A program made the translations under genes and the position numbers. Positions 1-6,449 of a DNA stretch of 6,467 bases are shown piece by piece. The stretch is from contig JBAWVO010000346.1 of the NCBI GenBank assembly GCA_037147235.1, positions 1 through 6,467 of the forward strand. Direction: 5' to 3'. Every line of letters begins with the position of its first letter. Position 1 is the stretch's first letter. This DNA comes from JANXQG01 sp037147235 (GTDB lineage: Bacteria; Planctomycetota; Planctomycetia; Pirellulales; Thermoguttaceae). The notes under the pieces are model-generated. The model was not told where the DNA came from. It saw nothing but the letters and a program-made list of their open reading frames with translations, and ran no database searches.

Positions 1-1
1 G

Positions 2-3000
2 GGAGTATGCGAAAAATCTTCAGATGGGACAATCCCAATCACGGGCAGTATAGCAGCCTTGGCCGTGGCTTGGCCGGCACCGGGTTGGATGATTACTGTT
101 GCCGTGCTGAACACCGTGGCCTTGGTATTTGCGGCATTCCGCTGGCGTCTGCCGGTTTTGCACACCGGCGCGATCGCCTGCGCGGCCTTGGCCTACCTCA
201 CCACGTTCTACCTACTGACCGGCAAACTGACCTTCTCCGACACGGACCCCTACGGCGCGAGAATGTTACAGCTCATGATCAGTGCGCAGAGCGGGACGGC
301 ATTGGCGGGTCTGTTTCTCGTACTGGCTGCCGTTTCTGAACTTTTAGTGCGCGTGGGTCGCCGCCGCCATGGCGTGATCTATCTCGGCGGCTGCGGCGGC
401 GTGGCCGTGGTCGGACTGTTGTTGGTTACCGTTCACGGTCTGCGAACGGGCGGGGGGGACGCCTTGCGGGCCGCGATTCTGTATGCCGTCTATGGTGCCG
501 GCTGCCTGACACTCATGGCTCGTTGGTGCCGCCTGGGACTGGGCTATCTCGGGTTGGTTTTGGTTACGTCGTCCGCTTTGTGGGCATTGGGGTGGCAGTC
601 GGCCGCACACCACATTGGACCGTGCTGGGGGGCAGTGCTCGCGATTGAAGCACTCATCATGGCTGCGGCTGCCGCGGTCCTGCAACATTACGCGACGGGT
701 GCATGGTACGATCCATGGAAAATGTTCGATGAGGATCGACTCGCCAACTCCATGCCGCGCAGCAAAGGGCTCTCGCTTCTCGATCTGTACCGCATCCCCT
801 TGGTCCATGTCGGTGAGGCGGCCGCAATGCTCGCCGCGGCACTGACGGCGTGGACCACTTGGTGTGACCGGGTGCTGATCGTCGATTCCCCCACGCCGGC
901 GCCGATTGTCGCCAGCGCGGCAATTGCCGCGATCTATTTCCTTCTGGCATGGATTTATCGCTCGCCCTCGCGGACGTGGGTGGCTTCATCAATTACTTTG
1001 GCAGGCATGGTTCACGCCCTGAATTTCAACTATTTCCAGTCGGCTAATCACATCGGCCCCACTTGGACGCTAGCCTTCTTGGGCCACGCCACGCTGGCCC
1101 TGTTGGCCCTGTTCTGCCTCGACCGGCTTCGTTCCGTGGGAAAGGTTATCACCGGGCCGCTGGCTAATTCCGCCTTGTTTTCGTCGTTACTGGCGCTGCC
1201 CGCGATCATCTTCGCGCGCAGCGGCGGCAGTCTGTGGTTGGCCTGCTGTTTTCCATGGTTGGCAGCAATCTGGTTGGTGCTTGCCTCGCGGAAGCGGTCG
1301 GTCGTATTGTTCGCAGCCCATCAGGCGGCATTGGCCTTTGCAGCCCTCGCCGCCACGACCGTTTGGCTGAAGCACGTCGGCTGGGTCATTCCTCTTTCCG
1401 ACCTGCCGCTTGCGCCCAATCTCCTGGAACGGATCGCAAGCGTGAGCCACGCCCTGCTCGATCCGCGAAATCTCCAAGCCTACGGCATCGCGCTCGGATT
1501 GTTGTCGCTGGTTTGGGTCGTTGCTCGAATCATCGATCTCCGCCAAAAACTCCCTTCTCCCGTACTTGGGAGAGGGGCCGTGGGTGAGGGCTTTCCAGAT
1601 AGCCTCCTACAAAGCCGGTTCAGCCTCGACGGGTGCATCCGCCAGGGTGTGGTCGTCATGCAGTGGTTGGTGGTCGCCTTTTGCATTCTTGGCGAAGTAC
1701 CGAGTGAACTTTTCCCTGGTGCCGTCTCGGTTGCCATCCCGAACGCCTTTGGCCCAACGGCATGGATCCTCCTGGGGGTACTGGCGGTCATGCTCATCGC
1801 GACGCTTTGGGAAAGGTGGCGGACCGCCGAATTGGTCGCAGTGCTGCTGCTGGCCGCCACGCTGCCATGCCTGATCGCCGGCCAGTTCGCCCCCGACTTG
1901 GCCGTCGCCTCGGCGGCAAGGTGGAGTCTGGCGATTGGCTTTGCCGTCTGCTCGACCGCCATTTGGGAACGAAAACATCTCGCGGACATGTGCCAACGGA
2001 TTCACGCCGGGCCTTTCGTGCCGGGAATACCGACTTCGCTCATCACCGCGCCACGGGTTGCGCGAAGCGTATTGCTCATGACCATGGTCTTGCCCATGCT
2101 GGCGTTTACCGTCATGGGCACTATGTTGCAGATCAACAATGTGGTGCCTGGGGGACCCGTTTCCAATTCCTTCTTCGAGACGCTGGGACCGATGCGGTCG
2201 TATCTCGTGCCGCTGCTGCTGGTAATCGTGGCCTTGGTCGGCTATGCGCTACGAGAGCGATCGTCGGGCTACGCCTTTTCCGCGGGCTTGGTGCTGGATA
2301 TGGCCGTCGTACTGGGCTATGGGCTGCGCGCCACCTTGGCCAAGCAACCCTTCGACGCGACATTCTTCGCCACGCTGATTCAACTCTTTGGCATCACGGC
2401 CGCCGTGTGGGCTATCGTGTGGCTCATCGCAAGAAAACGCTTGTATGAACTCCGCGAGATGACCCTAAGTCCCCTGCTGGCCACCCAGGTTCTGTTGCCG
2501 GTGATCGGCAACTGCGCGCTGGCGGTCCTGCCGGTGGCCTGGCTCATTCACACTCCCGGCTGGCTGCCGCCATGGATGAACGAATTGGCCGCACCGCAGG
2601 GTTGGATTGGGCTATTGCTGACCGCGGCAATCGCCGCCTGGTATCTGCGACAATCCCAAGCAGGCAGCCTCTTGCACGTTCTCGGGGGCCTTGCGCTCGG
2701 TGCAGGAGTATTGGTCGCGTGTTATGTGGCCTCGATCTATCCTCCTGCGTCGACCGACGCGTGGATTGCGTATCACACACTAACCACCGCCTGGGCCGCC
2801 GCCGGGCTGATAGTCTTTGCGCTGGCATTCGGGGGAAGGACATTGGGAGGAAGAAGGCTGCTCGGTCCGAGGTCGTTGATTCAGCCGTGGGTGGCCACCC
2901 TCGGCACGCTGACCGTGGCCATGGCCACGCTGCACGCCTTTCACGATCCAGCCAGGCCGTGGTGGGCCGCCGGAGCAATTCTGACCGTCAGCCTGACCTC

Positions 3001-5134
3001 GGGACTGGTCGCCCTGTTGTTGCGGAAGCCCGTGCATGTCTATTTCTCCGGCATGTTGATCAATCTGGCCGGCACGATCGTATGGTGGGCCTACTCGCCC
3101 AGCGGCGCGAGGTGGCCCGACTGGAACCTGGCTGAAATGCCAAGCCTAGTGCAAGCAAATGTGTTGTGCCTGGCGATTGGTTCCGTCGTGTGGTCGCTCT
3201 TGGAACTCTTGCCCCTGGGTGTGCCAAATCAGAAGGCCGACGGGCAGCAACCGTTTGCCCATCTGGCCGCCCAGGTGGGTGCTGTTTTGCTCGGGCTGGT
3301 TGTCGTGGCCGGCGTGGCCACAACGCTCTTTAGTTCCCCTCTCCCGTACGCGGGAGAGGGGCAGGGGGTGAGGGCAATGCACATCCCCATTGGACAACTC
3401 GATTGGATTGCGCTGGCGGGCATCGTCACGGCCACGGCCGTTTGTCTTCGCGATCGCCGCGCACATTTTACCCTGCCGACACTCTATCGTCTTGGCCTGT
3501 CGGCCATCGGCTTGGGACTCCTGGCCCGACAACTCACCCCGCGGATGTTCTGTTGGTCGGCAGTCGATGAGTTGGCCGGCTACACCCTGGTCGCTGCGAC
3601 GATTGCCTGGTTCCTGCCGCGAAGCCAAGAGGGCTGGTTCTCCCGTATCCAAGCGGTGGTCATCGCCGTGGCTGGAACTCTGGCCTTATGGGTTGCGCTC
3701 GATTTCAACTTTGACCGTTGCCACTATGAAGGCCTCCGCGGGTGTCTCGCCGGTCGGATGGCTGCCGTGCCGGGATTGTCTCTCCTGTTGCTGGCGGCAA
3801 TCGTCATGGCGGGCGTTGCGAGTCGGACATGGCGTACTCGCTGGCAATATGGGACGCTGAAGATGGGGGTTCTGTTGCTGAGCGGCCTCGGTTGGGCAAT
3901 GCTTGCCGCGGATGGCCCAGCCCCCTGGCTCCATCGTAGTGTCATCGTAATGGTTGCGGCCGCTGCCGTGGGCTTGCTGGCGGGTTTTGGGCTGAAATGG
4001 ATATTGCCTGTCGGCAGTGATTGGATCCAGCGAGGTCGGCAGGCCGTGCCGGTGCTGGCCGGCCTGGCGATCAGCATGTTGGCCGCCGTGCTTGTGCAGG
4101 AAGCCTCGCTCTTTGCGTTGCGAGGCGGCGCGCCGATGGTTCCTGTCGCCATTGCCGTAGTCATCGTGGCACTGGCCGGCCTGATCGCAGGATGTATCGC
4201 CTTTGCAGTGATGCCAACCCTGGACCCGCTACGGCTCAGCGATCGCGGGCGGCAGGGTTATATTTACGCCGCCGAGGCATTGGCCGCGGCGGTCGGACTG
4301 CACGTTTGGTTGACGATGCCGTGGCTGTTCAAGGGCTATTTGATCGACTACTGGATGCTGATCGTGATGGCCATCGCCTTTGTGGGAGCGGGACTCAGCG
4401 AATGGTTCCATCGCCGCAACTTGGCGGTTCTCTCGCAGCCCTTGGCGCATACGGCGATCTTGCTGCCCTTGTTACCGACGGTCGGGTTCTGGATCGCGCC
4501 GATGCTCGAACCCGAAGGACCATGGCACCTGGTTGGCCGTGCGCCGGCGGTGTGGTTCCTGATGGCCCTGTTCTACGGTGTCATGGCAGTCACGCAGCGT
4601 TCCTGGAAATGCATGGTACTGGCCGTCCTCTCTGCCAACCTGGGGCTCTGGGTTGGCCTGAACTTGTCGGACTTCCATTTCCTGCAAAATCCGCAACTCT
4701 TCGTCATCCCGGTGGCACTGGCCGGGCTGGTGGCCGAATATCTCAACCACAATCGGCTAAGTGAGGCCCAGAGCACGGCCTTCCGCTACTTAACGCTCAG
4801 TGCGATCTACATCTCTTCGACGGCCGACATGTTCATCGCCGGTCTAGGCAATAGCTGGGGGCTGCCCTTGGTACTCATGGTGCTATCGGTGGCCGGCATG
4901 TTGGCGGGGATCTTGTTCCGCGTGCGGTCGTTCCTGTTCCTGGGTCTCACGTTCTTGGTGTTGGATGTCATGAGCATGATCTGGCATGCAGCCCACAACT
5001 TGAACCACACCTGGATCTGGTATGTCTGCGGCATCGTTTTAGGCGCAGCGATCCTGGCCATGTTTGCCCTGTTTGAAAAGCGACGCAACGACGTGCTGGC
5101 GGCCGTGGAACAGTTAAAAGATTGGGCAAAGTAG
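2..5134 (+). CDS. Giant polytopic integral membrane protein of unknown function, 5'-partial
   Basis: I do not recognise a named family. The frame is open from position 2 to the TAG at 5132-5134. The first possible starts (TTG at 59, ATG at 89) lack a Shine-Dalgarno, and in-frame sequence before them is open, so the true start lies upstream. About 1,710 residues are visible (numbering below counts from the TTG at 59). By eye there are about 50 hydrophobic spans of 18-25 residues joined by short loops, with no large soluble domain, no nucleotide-binding motif and no obvious catalytic signature. A QSA..HIGPxW motif occurs at about residues 182-190 and again at 328-336, each followed by a membrane span, which suggests internal duplication. 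The longest loops are near residues 213-245 and 494-527; the second contains a translated palindromic repeat, and a second copy lies near 1093-1106. The C-terminus after the last span is short, charged and probably cytoplasmic (FEKRRNDVLAAVEQLKDWAK). Likely location is the cytoplasmic membrane. Coding status is strong because the frame runs over 5 kb; function is unknown. Confidence 0.87.
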   Translation, partial: GVCEKSSDGTIPITGSIAALAVAWPAPGWMITVAVLNTVALVFAAFRWRLPVLHTGAIACAALAYLTTFYLLTGKLTFSDTDPYGARMLQLMISAQSGTALAGLFLVLAAVSELLVRVGRRRHGVIYLGGCGGVAVVGLLLVTVHGLRTGGGDALRAAILYAVYGAGCLTLMARWCRLGLGYLGLVLVTSSALWALGWQSAAHHIGPCWGAVLAIEALIMAAAAAVLQHYATGAWYDPWKMFDEDRLANSMPRSKGLSLLDLYRIPLVHVGEAAAMLAAALTAWTTWCDRVLIVDSPTPAPIVASAAIAAIYFLLAWIYRSPSRTWVASSITLAGMVHALNFNYFQSANHIGPTWTLAFLGHATLALLALFCLDRLRSVGKVITGPLANSALFSSLLALPAIIFARSGGSLWLACCFPWLAAIWLVLASRKRSVVLFAAHQAALAFAALAATTVWLKHVGWVIPLSDLPLAPNLLERIASVSHALLDPRNLQAYGIALGLLSLVWVVARIIDLRQKLPSPVLGRGAVGEGFPDSLLQSRFSLDGCIRQGVVVMQWLVVAFCILGEVPSELFPGAVSVAIPNAFGPTAWILLGVLAVMLIATLWERWRTAELVAVLLLAATLPCLIAGQFAPDLAVASAARWSLAIGFAVCSTAIWERKHLADMCQRIHAGPFVPGIPTSLITAPRVARSVLLMTMVLPMLAFTVMGTMLQINNVVPGGPVSNSFFETLGPMRSYLVPLLLVIVALVGYALRERSSGYAFSAGLVLDMAVVLGYGLRATLAKQPFDATFFATLIQLFGITAAVWAIVWLIARKRLYELREMTLSPLLATQVLLPVIGNCALAVLPVAWLIHTPGWLPPWMNELAAPQGWIGLLLTAAIAAWYLRQSQAGSLLHVLGGLALGAGVLVACYVASIYPPASTDAWIAYHTLTTAWAAAGLIVFALAFGGRTLGGRRLLGPRSLIQPWVATLGTLTVAMATLHAFHDPARPWWAAGAILTVSLTSGLVALLLRKPVHVYFSGMLINLAGTIVWWAYSPSGARWPDWNLAEMPSLVQANVLCLAIGSVVWSLLELLPLGVPNQKADGQQPFAHLAAQVGAVLLGLVVVAGVATTLFSSPLPYAGEGQGVRAMHIPIGQLDWIALAGIVTATAVCLRDRRAHFTLPTLYRLGLSAIGLGLLARQLTPRMFCWSAVDELAGYTLVAATIAWFLPRSQEGWFSRIQAVVIAVAGTLALWVALDFNFDRCHYEGLRGCLAGRMAAVPGLSLLLLAAIVMAGVASRTWRTRWQYGTLKMGVLLLSGLGWAMLAADGPAPWLHRSVIVMVAAAAVGLLAGFGLKWILPVGSDWIQRGRQAVPVLAGLAISMLAAVLVQEASLFALRGGAPMVPVAIAVVIVALAGLIAGCIAFAVMPTLDPLRLSDRGRQGYIYAAEALAAAVGLHVWLTMPWLFKGYLIDYWMLIVMAIAFVGAGLSEWFHRRNLAVLSQPLAHTAILLPLLPTVGFWIAPMLEPEGPWHLVGRAPAVWFLMALFYGVMAVTQRSWKCMVLAVLSANLGLWVGLNLSDFHFLQNPQLFVIPVALAGLVAEYLNHNRLSEAQSTAFRYLTLSAIYISSTADMFIAGLGNSWGLPLVLMVLSVAGMLAGILFRVRSFLFLGLTFLVLDVMSMIWHAAHNLNHTWIWYVCGIVLGAAILAMFALFEKRRNDVLAAVEQLKDWAK
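1552..1590. repeat. Palindromic repeat copy 1, inside the membrane protein gene
   Basis: This 39-bp unit starts CCCTTCTCCC and continues through GGGAGAGGGG (1568-1577) to a GGGTGAGGG tail. The first two parts form a 10-bp stem (one G-T pair) around a 6-nt loop. It matches the copy at 3336-3374 at 34 of 39 positions. It is translated without interruption as roughly LPSPVLGRGAVGEG, a Gly/Pro-rich stretch in the loop between two membrane spans. Repeats of the form CCCTCTCCC...GGGAGAGGG...GGGTGAGGG are, from memory, widespread in planctomycetes and several other phyla, so this is probably a dispersed element that inserted into the gene. Confidence 0.8.
3336..3374. repeat. Palindromic repeat copy 2, inside the membrane protein gene
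   Basis: This 39-bp unit contains a perfect 11-bp stem, CCCCTCTCCCG (3336-3346) against CGGGAGAGGGG (3351-3361), with a TACG loop, followed by a GGGTGAGGG tail (3366-3374). It is 34/39 identical to the copy at 1552-1590. Here it is read in a different frame, as roughly SPLPYAGEGQGVRA, immediately after a membrane span ending VVVAGVATTLF and before the next span. The reading frame continues on both sides, so the insertion is tolerated. The perfect stem suggests a younger or better preserved copy than copy 1. Confidence 0.82.
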
Positions 5135-5155
5135 AGGCCCGAAAACCACGTTTTA

Positions 5156-5265
5156 GGATCGGCGCATCAATAAGTGTCGCAAGAAAAGTAGCAGGCACAC
5201 TCCGTGTGCCGTCCGCCCCTGCTCGGCGAGGGCGCAAAACACGACAGTTATTGATGCGCCGATCC
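5156..5265. mobile_element. MITE-like inverted-repeat element without coding capacity
   Basis: The ends are 24-bp inverted repeats with one mismatch: left arm 5156-5179 (begins GGATCGGCGCATCAATAA) and right arm 5242-5265 (ends TTATTGATGCGCCGATCC). The trinucleotide TTA abuts both ends (5153-5155 and 5266-5268) and could be a target-site duplication, although 3 bp can match by chance. Between the arms lie two hairpins, GGCACAC-TCC-GTGTGCC (5194-5210) and a weaker GCCC/GGGC stem (5215-5233). The whole unit could therefore fold as a long stem closing two internal hairpins. It starts about 20 bp after the stop codon of the membrane protein gene. No transposase is encoded; if mobile it would be moved in trans. 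It could instead be a structured 3' untranslated element. Confidence 0.65.
5194..5210. repeat. Perfect short palindrome nested in the inverted-repeat element
   Basis: GGCACAC (5194-5200) and GTGTGCC (5204-5210) are exact reverse complements around a TCC loop. The surrounding context, GTAGCAGGCACAC...GTGTGCCGTCC, resembles a short dispersed repeat that I associate with planctomycete genomes, but this is from memory and untested. Confidence 0.6.
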
Positions 5266-5292
5266 TTAGGGTAACCGTCGCTCATGTCCCAC

Positions 5293-5326
5293 GGGGATTC
5301 AGGTCGTTTTGACCTGCAAATCCGCC
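5293..5326. other. Bulged stem-loop in the intergenic region
   Basis: The core is CAGGTC (5300-5305) against GACCTG (5311-5316) around a GTTTT loop. It is extended by GGATT (5295-5299) pairing with AATCC (5319-5323) across a 2-nt CA bulge, and by two further G-C pairs across a one-base bulge. It lies downstream of the inverted-repeat element and about 50 bp before the promoter. No T-tract follows, so it is not a standard intrinsic terminator; it may be a transcript-end structure or incidental. Confidence 0.45.
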
Positions 5327-5374
5327 CGAGCAACCGGGAATTTGCCCAGGCTTCCGGAGAGCGATGTATTTCCC

Positions 5375-5403
5375 TTGACATTTTTAGACAGCAAGCGTAG
5401 AAA
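5375..5403 (+). promoter_or_regulatory. Candidate sigma70-type promoter for yqgE
   Basis: A perfect -35 hexamer TTGACA (5375-5380) is followed 17 bp later by TAGAAA (5398-5403), which matches TATAAT at four of six positions. The downstream sequence is A/T-rich (AAATAAATAG). Transcription would begin near 5410 and leave a leader of about 140 nt before the yqgE start codon. The optimal -35 box and spacing in an otherwise GC-rich spacer are the main support. Confidence 0.6.
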
Positions 5404-5539
5404 TAAATAGGGGCCGAATCGAAGATGGTTTGGCAGTGGGGCGATGGTTTTACTCGCCCACCGGTGAGCCTTCTTTGTCCTGTTGCGCAATGGATAAGGC
5501 CGGGTACGTTTGGTGTGCTACAGGCCCACGGTGCCCCTT

Positions 5540-5543
5540 GGAG
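5540..5543 (+). promoter_or_regulatory. Ribosome binding site of yqgE (fixes the start)
   Basis: GGAG at 5540-5543, within a purine run to 5550, lies 7 nt before the ATG at 5551. It selects this ATG over the in-frame ATG at 5425, which has no comparable site and would add 42 residues unlike the family. Confidence 0.8.
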
Positions 5544-5550
5544 AAGAGAA

Positions 5551-6102
5551 ATGAAGTCGGTTCAAGGACATTTTCTGGTTGCCGCTCCCCATCAGCTTGA
5601 CCCAAATTTTGTGGAAACGGTCATCTTGGTGGTCGAACATTCGGCTCGGGGAGCATTCGGCGTCATTGTCAATTGCCCGAGGGAGCGGAACCAGATATCT
5701 CCGCAGGAACGAAGAACCGAGCGATTTCTATTGGGAAAGGCACGAATGTATTCCGGTGGCCCGGTCACCGGCCCACTCATGGCGGTTCATACCGACGCAT
5801 CCTTTGCCGAGCGTGAAATCCTGCCGGGCGTATTCTTTGCGGGAAAAGAGGAGAACGTCCTCCCTCTCATGCGGTATACGAAGCAGCCGTACAAAATCTT
5901 TACTGGGTACGTGGGGTGGGGGTCCGGACAACTTGAGTATGAAGTTGAGCAAGGCGTTTGGCGAGTTGCTCCTGCTGCGGCCGACCAGATATTCTCCAGC
6001 AGTGGTAGCCTTTGGGAGCAACTTGCCCGACAGATTTTCGAGATGCAACTCCATGAAATGTTTAACGTCAAGCACGTTCCGGTAGACTCTGAGTGGAATT
6101 GA
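5551..6102 (+). CDS. yqgE: YqgE/AlgH family protein (UPF0301, DUF179)
   Basis: This is a complete 183-residue protein, close to the usual family length of about 185. Family landmarks appear in order: an N-terminal QGHFLVAAPHQLDPNF (5-20), a beta-strand region ETVILVVEH (22-30), GAFGVIVN (34-41), the central GGPVTGPLMAVHT (69-81), ILPGVFFAG (90-98), and the C-terminal FTGYVGWGSGQLEYEV (117-132) followed by W-VAP (137-141). There is no signal peptide or membrane span, so it is probably cytoplasmic. The biochemical role of the family is not established; AlgH in Pseudomonas has been linked to regulation of alginate production, and nothing here suggests that function. One oddity is NCP at 41-43, where most members I recall have NRP. 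It appears to be transcribed from its own promoter at 5375-5403. The neighbour often linked to yqgE in gammaproteobacteria (ruvX/yqgF) is not seen in this window. Confidence 0.93.
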   Translation: MKSVQGHFLVAAPHQLDPNFVETVILVVEHSARGAFGVIVNCPRERNQISPQERRTERFLLGKARMYSGGPVTGPLMAVHTDASFAEREILPGVFFAGKEENVLPLMRYTKQPYKIFTGYVGWGSGQLEYEVEQGVWRVAPAAADQIFSSSGSLWEQLARQIFEMQLHEMFNVKHVPVDSEWN

Positions 6103-6293
6103 TGGATCGGGGCTACACCTTCCCATCTTCGCCCACACGATCCGTCCAAACGAAAGCCGCCTGGATCAAAACATTGTGAGCGAAGTCACGAAATCTGGGG
6201 ACACTTTATTGGTTTTTCTCTTTTTTGGGCCTGCCTGCCGCACTTCTGCGGTTTCAAGACGCGGCCAACAAGACTCTCCAGGCGGTCAGAGCG

Positions 6294-6307
6294 TCAGTAG
6301 TCAGTAG
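6294..6307. repeat. Tandem 7-mer (TCAGTAG twice)
   Basis: TCAGTAG occurs twice in direct succession and is followed by TCG, so the 7-base period extends slightly on both sides (from 6293 to about 6309). It is too short to assign a role; it may be slippage or part of a degraded repeat. Confidence 0.6.
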
Positions 6308-6422
6308 TCGCCGATCCGAGCGATTGTGCGCCCTCCGAACCCCCTCTGCCCTACCACTACCCAAAAACGTACAAGCCCATATAATTACGAAACTGGCTCT
6401 TCCGGTTTTGTCGCAGAAGTAG

Positions 6423-6449
6423 GGTGGGGAGAGTGAAACGAGCCCCACC
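6423..6449. repeat. Palindromic repeat GGTGGGG / CCCCACC near the right edge
   Basis: GGTGGGG (6423-6429) and CCCCACC (6443-6449) are exact reverse complements around a 13-nt spacer, in the context GTAGGGTGGGG...GAGCCCCACC. Dispersed palindromes beginning GTAGGGTGGG and ending in CCCACC are, as I recall, common in planctomycetes and cyanobacteria. Alternatively it could be one stem of a transcript-end structure for a gene beyond the window. Confidence 0.6.

Larger units (their letters stand above)
5135..5550. other. Intergenic region between the membrane protein gene and yqgE
   Basis: These 416 bp hold no supportable gene. In order they contain an inverted-repeat element (5156-5265), a bulged stem-loop (5293-5326), a sigma70-type promoter (5375-5403) and a leader of about 140 nt ending in the yqgE ribosome binding site. 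The leader also has a bulged hairpin, GTGGGGCG (5436-5443) against CGCCCAC (5455-5461). No hairpin followed by a T-tract is present, so no classic intrinsic terminator for the upstream gene can be called. Confidence 0.7.

Noticed and set aside
7..339. ATG-initiated open frame near the left edge
   Set aside because: It overlaps the membrane protein frame, which is open from position 2, and its translation is Arg/Gly-rich without hydrophobic pattern or homology.
1762..2448. 228-codon open frame on + overlapping the membrane protein gene in another frame
   Set aside because: It is a GC-driven shadow frame rich in Arg/Gly/His with no family resemblance and no ribosome binding site. The overlapping 5-kb frame explains the sequence.
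4021..4764. 247-codon open frame on + in another frame
   Set aside because: Same reason: composition typical of an out-of-frame translation of a GC-rich gene, and it lies wholly inside the membrane protein gene.
5155..5266. Inverted repeat as an intrinsic terminator of the membrane protein gene
   Set aside because: The arms are separated by about 60 nt and the right arm is followed by TTAGGGTAAC, not a T-tract, so it does not fit the intrinsic terminator pattern.
5481..5530. tRNA-like string TTGCGCAATGGATAAGGC
   Set aside because: It resembles a D-arm, but the D-stem does not pair properly, there is no T-arm GTTCGA-type sequence downstream and no acceptor stem. TTGCGCAA is simply a palindrome.
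5425..5550. Longer yqgE with a start at 5425
   Set aside because: The extra 42 residues do not resemble the family, there is no good ribosome binding site there, and GGAG plus the family N-terminus support 5551.
6102..6179. 25-codon frame starting at ATG 6102, overlapping the yqgE stop
   Set aside because: The stop-start overlap is tempting, but the peptide is short and featureless and no ribosome binding site precedes it.
6380..6385. TATAAT as a promoter -10 box
   Set aside because: No acceptable -35 hexamer lies 16-18 bp upstream and no gene follows within the window. It may be chance.
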